A DNA stretch of 64,000 nt from Ligula intestinalis (lineage: Eukaryota > Platyhelminthes > Cestoda > Diphyllobothriidea > Diphyllobothriidae), in assembly GCA_036362985.1 (NCBI GenBank), contig JAYGXS010000009.1:12491629-12555628 (forward strand). The letters run 5' to 3'. Shown here piece after piece: positions 22,387 to 34,359 of the stretch (positions are counted from its first letter, which is position 1; the number at the start of each line of letters is the position of its first letter). Both the position numbers and the translations under genes were made by a program. Below the pieces are notes generated by a model. The model had not been told where the DNA came from, did no database searches, and was given only the letters and a program-made list of their open reading frames with translations.

Positions 22387-22964
22387 TCACTGTAAGAGAT
22401 TTTAAACTGCCATAATTTTTCGCTTTTAGTACAAAATTACCTGCAAAACATTGCTAAATGTTGCCCCAAAAGGACAATTTCTGCTGACATTATTACGATT
22501 TTCTACGTCTACTTGCACATATTGTCAAATTATTTTTGAATTTTATTTTTTTCGAAATTAACTTTGTATAGATAGTGCCGTACCGGCGCTGAAAAATAAA
22601 AATTCCAAATTGATGCAATGCAAAATTTTCTGTTTTGTGAGCAGATATGATTAAAAAGTTTCTGCTCTTCCCGAATGTTCTTTTATATTGCAACAGGTAC
22701 ACCCAAGAAGTTCTTTTCCGCAGTGTTTAATGGCATAGGAAATTTCTCGGATATCATGAAACGCTGGGTTTCGCCTTTTTCGCCTCTATTTTCGCCCAAT
22801 TTTGGATCTGAACGTCATTAAACTCTAGTAAACAACATCTTGCGACCTAATTCAACCCAATAAGCTAACTAAACAACTTCAAATGTGCGTTAACTCCTTC
22901 AATCCCCAACCTCGCATCAGATATGCAATCTACTGTAAGTTAGCTCACGCAGTGTACAGGCCTT

Positions 22965-23233
22965 CGATCGTTCATATTAAACTCCCTTCCGGAATTGACT
23001 TCAATTGGACGACTGTCAAACATGGCCACGTTGATTGCACATGGGAAGGAGACATTTGGACGCAAACACCAGGAACTCTCCCTGATAACTGGCGTCAATA
23101 CCAATATCTGCTACACTTCTACCATCCAACTGTGCCGGCATCTCTCCTCACTGACGTCTTCTTCCGCCCACATGGCAACTCAGACTATGTTTATCTAGAC
23201 GCCATAAAGTTGGTCTTCAGTTGCTTCGTCTAA
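22965..23233 (+). other. Possible exon of an unknown extracellular-type protein
   Basis: Open from the acceptor-like GTGTACAG|GCC at about 22963 to TAA at 23231-23233. The translation has protein-like composition with many aromatics: PSIVHIKLPSGIDFNWTTV, then DNWRQYQYLLHFYHPTVP and YVYLDAIKLVF. The YLLHFYHP segment recalls the short domains between EGF modules in laminin alpha chains, but I cannot confirm that from sequence alone. No consensus GT donor is visible before the stop. It could also be a chance frame. Confidence 0.3.
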
Positions 23234-23363
23234 TCTTAAATTCACAAGGACGTACAGGTTTAGCCACAAAAATGTACAGAACGTCAGAAAATTCACGTTA
23301 ATTGGCACAACAAAGCTCCAGTAGTTATTCATCCTGGCACCTTTGTCAGGTTTAAACATGTCC

Positions 23364-23399
23364 AACTGGCATTATAATAATATGTTTATTATGCCAGTT
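23364..23399. repeat. Imperfect hairpin
   Basis: AACTGGCATTATAATAA is opposed by TTTATTATGCCAGTT around a short loop. It shares the CTGGCATAA arm with the palindrome at 1925-1968. Confidence 0.5.
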
Positions 23400-24039
23400 T
23401 ACAGGCAATTGTAAAGAGTTGGTAATGCACCTCTTGGCTGCCTTCCAACACCTCGAAGACCGGAAAAAACCTAAAACATTGTAGGTCTACTGACTCTTAC
23501 CATTGGGTGCTCCTAGTTTTCCGCTTTTTGACTGTTGAACCTCGTAGAATTAAGCTATCCATATACCTAATCCAGAGTCTTTAGCTGCGGTTAAAAAGAG
23601 TCACTCGATTGCCGTCTTCGGTGCCTTGTCAATGTCAATCCTTCTATATTTTACCTTCATCGCCTTACAACATACTCACCTTGTAAGAAGTCGTTAAAAC
23701 AAAGCATATAAAAACAATGAAACCTTAGTTACCAAAAATAGAGGCTTTACATAATCAATGAAGGGATTTAAAAATCAGAATAGTTCAGAGAAACAGCATT
23801 AATTGTACTTTGCTTTTTGATTTGGTGGAACAAGTTTGTGGGTTAATGGAATAGCAGACTGAAACGTAAAATTTGTGATTAGCATTCTTTTTTCGTGAAA
23901 ATCTATGAATCTCCTAATCCTCTGGCTAAGTGCTCTGTTAAGTTTCATCAACGACATGGCACGAAACAAATGTGTGCCGAACTACCTATCGTCGTCTCTT
24001 TTGTTTTTCTTTTCCAAATCCATCACATAATTTCAAGCA

Positions 24040-24132
24040 GCATTTCGGAAGCGCTTGTCATGTCGATTTGTCAGGTGAGTTCGTGTCTGGCGATCTGTAC
24101 CATGATATCAGCCCTGTCACCCTTCGGTCCAG
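24040..24132 (+). other. Possible short exon, low confidence
   Basis: After a pyrimidine-rich stretch and ATTTCAAG, the frame reads HFGSACHVDLSGEFVSGDLY, then HDISPVTLRSSTQ, and stays open to about 24174. It is plausible as an exon of the same unknown gene as 22965-23233 because strand and composition agree. A GTGAGT inside the stretch at 24075 could instead be a donor. Confidence 0.2.
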
Positions 24133-24179
24133 TACGCAGATAGGTATGGGACGGAAGTTTGAAAGGGTTAGTTGAATGG

Positions 24180-27100
24180 CCCATCGACGTGTGTGTTAAC
24201 TTTATTGTGTTATACTTCTTAATTGTTCTGTTGTCCATTAATTTATACTTACCATCACTCTAGATAACAACGAAATGCAGATCCATAGTATCTTAATGTT
24301 CCTGATCTTGTTCCCCTTATGTGTAACGTGTTATATTATGGGTCGATGTACAACTGTGAGTATTTTTTATAAATAATGAGTATCTTACCTCAGATTCTGC
24401 TGATTTATTTTGGGTTTATTTCAGTTTAACAGAACTTACATTCTTCCTGCGATTTAAATTTTAATGAACCTTGTTTGGTTGAATCCAAGATACTGCCCGA
24501 TGTCAGTGGATGAGTTTTTTCACGCATTTTATGAAAGAATTTTAATGAATTAATGTATAATTCGCTCTCGAATAAAATCTATTTTCTATCCAAAATATTT
24601 GATTACTCGTTAGACTGAAGTGGTTGGCCTCAAGGGTTTTTTCCTTAAATACCTCCGAGCTTTACCGCTGCTACTATAGAGACTAAAGTAACAACCATGT
24701 TTTCTCCTATTAATTTGAAGAAGAGAGGTATTGTATCTCCCAGACAGCTTGTCGGGACACACCGCTATCGTTTTTCGTATGCATTTATGCTTTTATCTGA
24801 TTAAATTTAACTCACTGGAGGTAATTTGGCTGACGGAACTTCAGTTAACTGCATTACAGCTGTCCAGTAACAAACAACATGGAGGTTGTCGGTTCGTTTG
24901 ACTTGTGCTATATTCGTAGTAAATGCACCCGCAATTAGTAATCTTATGGCCTCTCACAAATAAATTCAGTTAGTCAGAAAATGAACTTCGAATTCATTCG
25001 GCAGTTGTGCCATCCTGAACACTTGCTTTCGAATAGAATCTGTAGGGGTATTGAATGGTCCACATGAAATATAAAAAACTCTTTTTTGGAGCGGAGCAAC
25101 CTACTGCAGCAGAAATGCCAATAAATAAGCCTTCTGAAAATCCAAGAACCATGCAACTGTGCATGTCGATTTTTGAAGTTGAAAAAAGACGGATAGAACA
25201 TGAATATTACTTTAGCAAACCGGTTTTTAAGTGTAGAAAAACTAGTATAACGAAGAAATACCATAAAAGCCGGCCGTTGTTCATGTTTTAATAGTGATGC
25301 CAAAGTGTCGTTATATGCAAAGCGTGACTTAATTATGCACTGTTTCCATGATGGTTACTAACCCCGACTATCAGATTATGGCGTCTAAATCGGTCTACGG
25401 CATGATGCTCCGCCTGGACCCTTTCAAAATATTTCATGTGGACATTATCATTACTTAGGTAAATGCCTGTCGCGTGGAGTCGTAACGCAGTTAAAGTCTT
25501 GTCTAGTGAGGACGGTGCAGCTGCAGGGGGAATCTAGGGCGGTGCTGGTCAAACAGAACAGGCGAGCTCAAGAAAGCAGTTAAAAGTGAGAAGATGCGAT
25601 CTCTGGAAAAACGAAGTTAGTTTGCCTGATGTGTCGGATTCTGGCTTGAGCCCATCCCAGCGATAACTGCCGAAACATAAGTGGGGGGGGTGTGGTTATT
25701 TCCGAGGATGATTTCAAGGCAAAATCCAAAATGTCAGGTAAGTTAACTTCTCGTTCAAGCCACCGCATCCTCTTCTGATTCTAGAGAAGTGCTCCGTTGA
25801 AGTCGGTGGAAAGACAATTTTTTTTCACAATGTTGCGTTATAAAATTTAGAATAAATCCTGCTTTTCTTCTGACCTTGGATTTGGAACGAAGCTTGAAGG
25901 TTTATATGGCAGGTTTTGCATATGTTCGAAAGGGTTTCATGTTGTATACAAGAAATGGCGAGCATATGAATGATAATTATTCGAAGTGGGACCGAACAGC
26001 CTTGGTGTATAGTGTTCAGTGGACTTTTCCTTGTAGTTGAACTTTGCAGTTAGTCAGTACTACTTGTTTTAAAACACTGGAAGCGGCCCCTCAGCATGTT
26101 TTTAATGATGAGATGGTGTCAGAACTAACAATTTTGTGTAGTTTGCTTTGTCCGATATTATCGTGATATCTGTTTGGTGAAAAACTCTGACGAAATCTGA
26201 TGTCATTTTCTACGGTCATGTCTATCGAGTGCCTGCTCCTGTGGAAGATAACAACAAAAAGGAAATAGAGCAGAAGTGTTTTTGATGACCTAGTGCAGCA
26301 TAATTTAGAGGAAGCGAACGCGTATGTACAAGGTAAGATAAATTGTATGGTGGTCACAACTAAGGCACGACTTCTTTGGCTGGGTGAGTCATGCAGTTGG
26401 CGTGTTAGTCTTGCGCCGGCTGTAGCTAGACGCGGCGTCACAAAATGTACTTTATGTGCGCGGGCGGACCGGTTGGCTAGATTGCGTTAGGGTCCTGCGC
26501 CGCCGAGCTGTGCGCGTCGTCACGTGCACTCTGCGTGGGTGGACCGGCGGTCTCGCGTAGGAACGCCTCGTTAGAGTAGCGTGCACTTTGAGTTAAGCTG
26601 GGCCCTAAAATTGACTGAATGAGAATAGTAGTATAACAACAACCTTTTTCAGAAGTAGGTCTAGTTTGACCATAATTAAATGGAAACGGTTCCTCTAAAG
26701 GTTTACCAGGGATAGTTGAACGATATTGGCTTTATGCTATAGTTTTCTTTCTTGTTACTTTCCGGCTAATCACCTCTTATTCGGAGGTTTCGGGTTGTTT
26801 TGCGAGATTCTCCGTGAGCTGAGTTTTTTAATGAACTGCCACTTAGCTCCACGTTCGGATAATAGTGACCGACTGACCTTCAATCACATATGTCTTCTGT
26901 TTTTCCATACACCTCAGTGCGATCAAACTGCCAAGGACTCGTTTCTGGCTAATTTGTTCCATTTAACTCAAAGGCGTTAATAGTTGTTTGAATAGCACAT
27001 TATGCGCACTAGCCGTACCTTTTTACGTTAATATGAATCCGCCATTGTGTTGGAGACTGAAACACTGAGTGGAGGACGTCAGCCGTTTGACCTGTCTTCG

Positions 27101-27239
27101 TAATTTAGCTACCACAGTTGTTTTCCTGATGCAGTTCCCAACCTCGTGAAAGTCGACTCTTCTATTTTGGTACGCTTACTTTAATGCAGCAGTAAGCATT
27201 ACGCTGAAAGGCGTGCCGTCACTAATTCGATACGCCCTA
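24180..27239. other. AT-rich intergenic DNA, no gene recognised
   Basis: Only short overlapping frames occur. A GC-rich patch at 26400-26590 has two diverged copies of a block of about 80 bp (GTCACAAAATG...GGACCGG and GTCACGTGCAC...GGACCGG). Confidence 0.45.
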
Positions 27240-27690
27240 AAATTTTGATTATCGTCGATGTTGAGGTCAACGTCTGCCCATGAGGTTCGACAGTTCGACC
27301 GTCGCTCTCGAAGATGTCCATTACGAGTTTCAGCAGGCTGAAGTAACGCAGTGACTACTACGGGATTATGCAGAAAGTAGAATTTCGGAAAATCTACCCG
27401 ACTCACCACTTCCACACCTGTACGCGGTGTCAAAACAACAGTCGAGAAGACCGGATATAGGGGGAGGGCACAGGTGGCTGGTGCCACCAAAGTTCAATAT
27501 ACGCCACAGCAATGCCATCTCGCTAGGTAGGTTCCCGCCTGGGCGCACCATGAAGGCCATACTAAGAAGGAGCCATTAAGCCTGACTCTCAGTCCACAGT
27601 AAGCAACTCCGCACAACAAGACACAGTGGACTGACTGCGTGTCCAGATTATTTCGTCAGCTCGCAACTCTCCAAGCCACGGGCTTTAGCG
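27240..27690 (+). repeat. Dispersed repeat C, copy 1
   Basis: Aligns by eye with 62168-62640 along its whole length. Landmarks are GACCGTCGCTCTCGAA, GGCTGGTGCCACCA-like, TAGGTTCCCGCCTGGG, TGACTCTCAGTCCACAGTAAG and CTCCAAGCCACGG. It is non-coding and the class is unknown. Confidence 0.7.
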
Positions 27691-28869
27691 CACCGTGATA
27701 ACTCCAAGCGCATCAGATAGTTTTTTGTAAGGAAAGCAACGTGCTGAGGGCCGACATCAACAAGACGACCGGAAGTGGGCTTGGCCGCAGTAGCTGACGT
27801 GCGCCGCACATGACCTGATCCCTACTTCAACGTGAATCAGTGCACATTTAAGGAGTTGGCTTGGTGTTCGCATAGCTGACAGTACTGTAACGGCTAAATT
27901 TGGAGCTCGATCCTCAGTCCTGAGCAGTAGCGTCAATTGGCCGCTGATCTTGCCTCGTGGTTGATTCAAGCACGTCAATGAAAAAGGCGCTAATTTGTAT
28001 ATGAATGTGGATTTCTGCCCAGCCTATGCTTCGGACATCGGAGCTACTTGTTGTAACGGTAGCCAAGGCCGAGGTGTCGCCACCCAATTATGGCTTGTGT
28101 GAGTCCCCAAGGAACAAGACGACAAGAAGAGGGCAACAGCAGAAGTCTTTGAGTGTAAAAGGTACAGCATATTTCGGGCAACAAACGAGTGTGAGCTTGC
28201 TTCCATCGAACCAATCTGCTTCTGTCCTGGCTTGGCTACCGGCGCGATTGGCTGTGACTCAGCTTTTGGCATTCAGCTTAAAATCTGAAGTATTAATTGA
28301 TTTGACTGCGAGTTGCGTTCATGGTGTGTAAGCCGACCGATAGCCTGATGTGAGCCCGGCCGCTTGCTGCACGCTATATGCCAGTTAGGCGCCTCCTAAC
28401 ACTACGGAAACCTTTTGTCCGGTCACACCGCGATGGACTCGTAGGTGGCTGGCCGGGTCACTTGTGCTAAATGTGCGACCGTATTGTGTGCATTGTGAGA
28501 ATGAGCGGATACGATCGCGATCTGCGCAGCTTTGCGCGGCAATCTTGAAGGAGCACACAGATAATTTGTCTTCCGTGTTGAAACATTATGTTCTTCGTTA
28601 GCTCCGTGTATGCTTGGGTCTGCCTGCAACACATTTCAACAATATGTTATTGTCAAGGCACTTGTACAGAAATCGAACCTGCGCATAAGTAGTGGCTTCT
28701 CGAAAGGCAGCAGTTTCTCATCGTCGGGCCAATTGGAGCGCATCACGCCCAAATAAATAACTGATTTAAGCGAAGATGCAAGTCCCGGGAAGCAGTCGAG
28801 GCCAAGAAAACGCGATCGCTCTAACAAGAATATTATTCATCTAAGGATTCGAATTCACACCTCAACCCA

Positions 28870-29420
28870 TTAGCAGAGACAGTAGCAGAAACAGGTTGTT
28901 AATGCACAAGGAGTTGCACTATTTATAGGATCTCGACGCTATGCTACTGCATACCTATGACAGTAAATGGCTCTACGACGATAGATTACCGCGTGTGCGC
29001 TTAAGGCTGAATGGCCAGCATGCGCTCCATGTCCTGTTGGGTTTGGGCCTGATGATTGCTCGGCCATCTGGCTCTCTGGCTCAGACGCTGGACGAAATTG
29101 TTGGGCCGCACTCGCCCCACACGACTGATTTCCCTGGTCAGGCAAAGTCTCAGTACAGAATATGGCCCCGGCATGTCTTGGCGTCTGTATTGGGACTGAG
29201 GATCAGAAAGCCGTGACTACCAGCAACTTTTGGTTCCCATATGTTTGGCACACTTCTTGTGACAATTTCGGCCTCACTTTATTTGATAAAATGGCTAGGT
29301 CTCGTCAAATGAACTGCAACCTCAGAGCTAGCTAGCGAGCGAGAATGTGAAACATCAAGCCAGTAAACTTCTCGGTCCAGCGCTCACATTTTCGCCTTCA
29401 AAGGCATATCTCGTTCGAAG
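28870..29420 (-). mobile_element. PLE 3' region fragment
   Basis: Shares the order of 3' UTR blocks seen in the PLE at 51980-53064: AGTAGCAGAAACAGG, ATTTATAGGAT and GATTGCTCGGCCATCTGG. Near 29255-29320 are remnants of the GIY-YIG C-terminal coding region (TTCGGCCTCA, GGTCTCGTCAAATGA). It is heavily decayed. Confidence 0.55.
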
Positions 29421-29649
29421 GGACAAGTATGAGCAGAGCTGCGGTAGGCCAATTAGATCACCACTGTCATCTGTGCTTGCAGTTCTTTAAAAATTAAAGT
29501 GTTTAAGTTAATTACCTTTAAGCCAACATTTTAGAGTCACTAAGCCGGCCTCTCCTTAGTTATTCTCCTCCGAGGCTGAGGAAGACAATCTGCTGTCATA
29601 GCTCTATGCGTTTGCTAACTTTAAGATGGATGGAAGCCCACAAACGACG

Positions 29650-29765
29650 GTACATGAGAAGGCCAGGAGTAATCAGCCAAAAACGCGTCTGGATTCGAAC
29701 CCTATACGCTACAATGACCTGACGACAAATTCGCACTAACTTGAGTGCCCATTCCAGCTTTATAG
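29650..29765 (-). mobile_element. tRNA-like SINE head fragment
   Basis: The minus strand has a perfect pol III B box, GGGTTCGAATCC, near 29695, followed by a decayed GGCTGATTACTCC where the hammerhead core would begin. No cloverleaf was established. Confidence 0.4.
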
Positions 29766-30079
29766 GTGCCCCAATAACTTGGTCAATGGTGCTAAGTGGT
29801 TCAGCCTAGCAAAAGAAACGATGTAGACTTGATTGCTAGAAAAAGAACTTTAGTCACCTGATGTGGCGGATTTCAGCTCGAACCTAACATCAAGGCCCGC
29901 ATTTGGTACACAATGTGTGGCAGTATTTATAGGATACAGTCGCTAGGCTTCTTTATCTCTACGACCAGTAGCGCTCTCCCCCTCTTTTGTTGATTATTAC
30001 TGCCTTCCGTTGTGCTGATGGTTCGGCGACTGGCACGCGGGTCGTGACCTGCTGAACATTCCTACCTGCTACTGTGCCT

Positions 30080-30500
30080 GGGCGTGATGAGTGCTCGGCT
30101 ATCTAGCACGTCGGAACTGTCGTTGAGAGATGTGTTCGCCCATGAGCTCCCTGGTTGGCTAACTGCTATTGAAATCAATTCTCAGCGGTGAATATCAGTT
30201 GAGGGGGGAGGGGCGTACTGGCACCGGGAGTCAATAAACCATGATTCAAGCAACTCGCCGTTCTTAGGTATGCAGTAGCTCGACGATTGCATCCGATGCA
30301 TACAGCAGATCCCTCAGTACGAACTAATCTTAGCTGATGGGTTCGAGAGGGAATCCAAAACGTCACACGTATAAACTTTTTATCTCAGCCATCGCGTCTA
30401 CCTCGTCCCATAAACTTCCTGGCATCTGCACCTTCACTTGTATCGACTGCTGCTTTATCGATGTTGACTTGGGTCAATTGCAACTCAACCCTGCCGAGCA
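30080..30500. repeat. Repeat G, left copy flanking a PLE
   Basis: Direct repeat of 31640-32045. Shared blocks are GAGATGTGTTCGCC, GGGAGTCAATAAACCATGAT-like, CAAGCAACTCGCCGTTC and TAGCTGATGGGTT.GAGAGGG. The two copies bracket the PLE at 30525-31636. GCTCGG near the start resembles PLE 3' UTR sequence, so G may itself be PLE-derived. Confidence 0.7.
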
Positions 30501-30524
30501 ATCATCGCACCCAGCAGTTAGGCT

Positions 30525-31636
30525 GAAATTGAGAAGAAGAAGAAGATTCAATCGCTGGGACAACACTTTTATTCGCCTGACGTTTCGACATCCTTCGTGG
30601 ATCCTTCATCAGAGACATGAGCAGAAATCAGTAGCAGAAGCGGATAGCTCATGCACAGGAAATTGCATTATTTATAGGATGCAGTCATAACTGCACACTT
30701 ATGACAACGAAAATTAACGATAATTGCCCTCTTGTGCGTTAATGGCTTGGTGACCAGCATGTGGGTCGTGAAATGCTGAACTTTAATCACGCGTGGTGAA
30801 AATGGATGTGGTGATTGCTCGGCCAACTGGTTCCCCGATGTTGGCGTAAAACGACGCGGTGGCCTTTGCGTTCCCCAAGTGGCGACTTGCCATGGCCAAA
30901 TTAAGCCTCGACACCGAATATGGATTAGGAAAGTCGTTGCACTTTTTTATGGACTGTAGGCCCGTGAACCCTGACTCAAGTAATTCTCGGCTCACACGAT
31001 TTCCATCTCCTGCTAGAATTTTGACCTTGTGGGATACGATGAGGTCTGGCCAGTTAATAGGCAATGGAACGTATTCCAACGAATATAAACTGGTGGATGG
31101 GCTAAGGCGTGAAAGGCCATAGTGTCAGGGAGAATTTACTAAGGTGGAACAAGCGTAGAATGTAAGTAACATGCAAGTGACTCCCAGACAAGTGCAGTCC
31201 AGCCATGAGTCGGCCGGTGTCCAGAGTTGCATTCCGGCAAATAGGTCGCCAAGTCTGGAGGTCTGCAACCGAACAGTAGGTCGTCTGGTCCGGGAGTGAT
31301 TGAGCGTAAACAACTCCCCCGCATCTTAGAATAAGGGGTCGCTAAAACCTCATCAAATTTCAGTGTTTAGCCGGATCTCGTCAAATAAGCCGAAACTTAG
31401 GCATTGGCATCATTTCACCGGACTGCTGCCGCGTGTTCGGCAATTTGCGTCTTGAAATGTCTGCCAGTTTCCCCGACGTAGTTGCTTTGTCCGCAGCTGA
31501 ACCAGAGCTTAAAGACGACAAAAAATCAGGAGTCCTCTATGCTAATGTCTCTGATGAAGAAACCGCGACGGCTGTCGAAAAGTCAGGCGCATAAAAGTGT
31601 TCGCCCCAACAATCGAATCTTTTCCTCAATTTGATT
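30525..31636 (-). mobile_element. PLE 3' part with inverted tails, containing a nested solo LTR
   Basis: The minus strand carries decayed GIY-YIG C-terminal coding (KILAGDGNRVSRELLESGFT, NDFPNPYSVSRLNLA, about 31020-30880), interrupted by a family-B solo LTR (31028-31346) and resuming near 31350. The left tail (30618-30525, minus) has CTGATGAAGG, an ATCC/GGAT hairpin, GAAACGTCAGGCG and ATAAAAGTG. The right tail (31544-31636, plus) has CTGATGAAGA, GAAAAGTCAGGCG and ATAAAAGTG. It is thus an inverted copy of the same 3' end. The arrangement equals that of 8483-10409. Confidence 0.75.
31028..31346 (-). mobile_element. Family-B solo LTR inside the PLE, 4-bp target duplication
   Basis: Starts TGTGGGATACGATG and ends GGGGTCGCTAAA on the plus strand, matching the LTRs at 58555-59021 and 59706-60171 but with internal deletions (319 bp versus about 467). 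ACCT at 31024-31027 and 31347-31350 flanks it exactly, and the PLE coding region resumes on the far side. This is direct evidence for insertion followed by LTR-LTR recombination. Confidence 0.85.
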
Positions 31637-31639
31637 ACT

Positions 31640-32045
31640 GTTGGGTTTTGGCATAATTATTGCTCGGCCATTTGGCTTGCCGGCAGTGCCGTTGGGAGAT
31701 GTGTTCGCCTATGAGCTTTAGCTAAATCAAGGATCGGCAATGAATATTATGTTCGGGGGAGGAAGGGGGTACTGGCAATGGGGGTCAATGAGCCATGATG
31801 CAAGCAACTCGCCGTTCATACATATGCAGTAGCTCGGCGATTGCATCCCATGTATACAACAACGCCCTCCGTACGAACTACTCTTAGCTGATGGGTTTGA
31901 GAGGGAATCCAAAATCGTCCGGCGTATAAAATTCTTGTCTCAGCGATCGCCTTTAATTCGTTCCATTTTCGCTTGTATCGACCGCTGCTTTATTGCTGTT
32001 GGCTTGGATCAAGTGCAACTCAAACCTGCTGATTCTGTTGTTAAA
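31640..32045. repeat. Repeat G, right copy
   Basis: Partner of 30080-30500 in the same orientation, with the same block order ending in GTATCGACCGCTGCTTTAT and CAAGTGCAACTCAA.CCTG. Confidence 0.7.
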
Positions 32046-32718
32046 ATGCACGGGCCTGGACTTCCGGACCGGTTTCTTCTACTGATTCTCACCACTGTCA
32101 TCCTCCTTCTGCACATCTTGTATGTGTTCCCACCCCAGTTTTGTGCCTTTGCTAGCATCTGATCGAAGTTTAGTGTACCTGATGTTGCTTTGATTTGCGG
32201 CTTCGTGCGAGGTTAGCGTTGCAGCTCCACGAAAATGTAGGCATCAGTTCAGCATTCCCTACCGCATAGCGCATTTGCCTTTGGGCAGCATGTGGAACAC
32301 ATATCCCAAACGACGACATAATGCAGAGGTTACCAGGGCCGGGAACGAGTGCAAATCCGGATGGTCTCCCCTCCAGCTTAGGGAGTGCTGGTGAGCGACG
32401 TACTGTTATGTCTATGCTTGCAGCAGAGGGAGGCGGTTGCAATTTCCACAAAAGGTGTTGCGTATGGACACATAGTTTGACAGTTTTCGTCGTAGTTGCG
32501 ATGAGGGTGTACAGAACGGCATAACGGTAAGTGCAAAGAGGCAATTAATGGGAAGAAAAACTCACCACTCAAACTGGAATATTGGTTATCTGAAACGCAC
32601 GCTAAAACGGATGTATGGAGGTGCAGCATTCATCAGATTCGAGTTCAAGAAACATGAATTGCATTTTTAACCACAGTTTGCAATAGTGACTATCGTGTTG
32701 AAGGCTGCCAATAGAATA
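32046..32718. other. No recognised feature
   Basis: Overlapping short frames on both strands at 32170-32629 show no domain. I see no repeat partner in the window. Confidence 0.4.
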
Positions 32719-33492
32719 GGGCCTAGAATTCATGTAACATGCCGAAATATGACAAAGGTTGATACTCCCTCGCTAATCGGTGTTGAATAAGGTTGTAATA
32801 CGGATTATCTGGTAGTCATGTCTAAAATCATTTTAGTCACACTAGGATGCCGGCTTAAAAAGGTATCTTACGTTTAAAAATAGTTTCTAAATTGCCGAAC
32901 AATTTTGAAATCTACTGACCGCTACACTTGAATACAAGGTTCACAAACTGCGCACTGTGTACCTCCTGCTTAAGGATGAGGAAGTTTTTCCTAACGGTTT
33001 GAGGAAGAAGTCATATAGTCCTCATGAAATGTTGAAATAGATGTGCATTACGCTGCATACCTTATAGGCAGCATTAATAAATTGACCAATGCGATAGATT
33101 ATGAATGAGCATCGTATAAAATTTATACTAAGAAACTTTTTTTAAAAATCGAAGGTACCTTTTTAAAGTATAGAATTTAAAGAAGGTTTAATTTCCTACC
33201 AACGGAGTACAGGAAATAATTTCTTCGTGTGTGTTTTTCATAAAATATATGCGAATTTATAAAGGTAGTCAAAATCAATGATAAGTCATACAAATTAAGT
33301 AGCCGCTTTGTACAGTACATACACTTTGTTAGCGGTCAGAATGAAGCGAGTTAAATAGCCGGCCTCCTACCGTTACTAAAATAACTTCAGAATAGACTGG
33401 ACGATAATCAGTTACACAGCCTGAGTCAATGCGCATTAGCGAAAGCGTATTAATTTTTTGCATTTGTCGGCATGGTACACGAGTTTTAGGCC
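32719..33492. mobile_element. Long-arm foldback element F, copy 1
   Basis: The ends are inverted copies beginning GGGCCTAGAATTC (left) and, read in reverse complement, GGCCTAAAACTCG (right). The arms share CATGCCGA, a GATTATC block, AGGATGCCGGCT-like and GACCGCTA segments. The left arm is internally deleted relative to the right arm. The whole element aligns with 40611-41587. It is non-coding. Confidence 0.7.
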
Positions 33493-33811
33493 GTACTGTA
33501 TAATAGTCAGATTATCCAACACATCAGTAGCAGCTGGAGTATTGTTCTCTCCTTCAGACGGCCTGACGACGTACTTCAAAAATCGTTGGGTAAGGTACGG
33601 CCCGGCAACGACTCTCCCCCGCGATTTATATGGCTTTCATTTACCATTTCATGCGGTGAAAGTACCCTCCACTTGGTCGACATTTGTCAGCTGATTCTCT
33701 GGTGGACGCAGGACTGCACTCGTCCGACGTAATGTCGCCCTTTCTTTTAGCTTAGCCGGCACCTGCTTCCTTCGCCTGCCTATGTTAAAGCAAGCAGGTT
33801 TTTCGCGGGAT

Positions 33812-33881
33812 TAGTTAGTTAAGTCAAATCCTGGCAACTGCAATCTTTAGGCCCGGTTCCTTAAGATAAGAAAAGTCATGG
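33812..33881 (-). repeat. Short fragment of a family-A LTR end
   Basis: GGCAACTGCAATCTTTAGGC and the adjoining AAGTCATGG resemble the family-A LTR terminus. Only about 70 bp remain before PLE sequence begins. Confidence 0.4.
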
Positions 33882-33891
33882 GAGTCCATCG

Positions 33892-34359
33892 TCAGAGATG
33901 GGAAGCAGCATCAAAAGTGTGGCTGGTTATAGCCTGTGAACAAACAGATAAAATTTGAACGTGTAAAAAATCGATAACTGTTAGGTTTGGGCACCTAATG
34001 GCCACGTCAGCACCGAAATGGGGCAATTATGGAGGATGTGGGGCCAGTTAATTATGTAGGACGTCCAATTGTGATCGTATGTAAGAGCGCAAGGCTCTGT
34101 ACGCCGGAGCCAATTCGACACATCTGTTGACAGAATTCTCGTCCGTGGACCAGGCTTCAATAAATTCTCTGCTCGCTTTGTTTCCTGCGTGGGCGAGTAC
34201 CTTGACGGCAGCGAAGTTGAACTCATGGCCCGTTTCGTAGGTGTGAGGTGCAACTTGAGATAATTTGTTTTTCATCGTACGGCCAATTTGTACTCTTGTA
34301 GGCGCGTTTGTTCACAGGCTATTACCAGCCACTCTTTTGTTGCTGCTTCCCATCTCTGA
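33892..34359 (-). mobile_element. Short PLE with inverted tails around a GIY-YIG C-terminus
   Basis: Minus frame: APTRVQIGRTMKNKLSQVAP, then HTYETGHEFNF, HAGNKASREFIEAWSTDENS and ALRSY, the C-terminal half of a PLE GIY-YIG domain. The outer 54 bp (33892-33945 and 34306-34359) are inverted copies with TCAGAGATGGGAAGCAGCA, GTGGCTGGT and AGCCTGTGAACAAAC, only a few mismatches apart. The body is truncated exactly where the right inverted tail begins. Confidence 0.75.
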
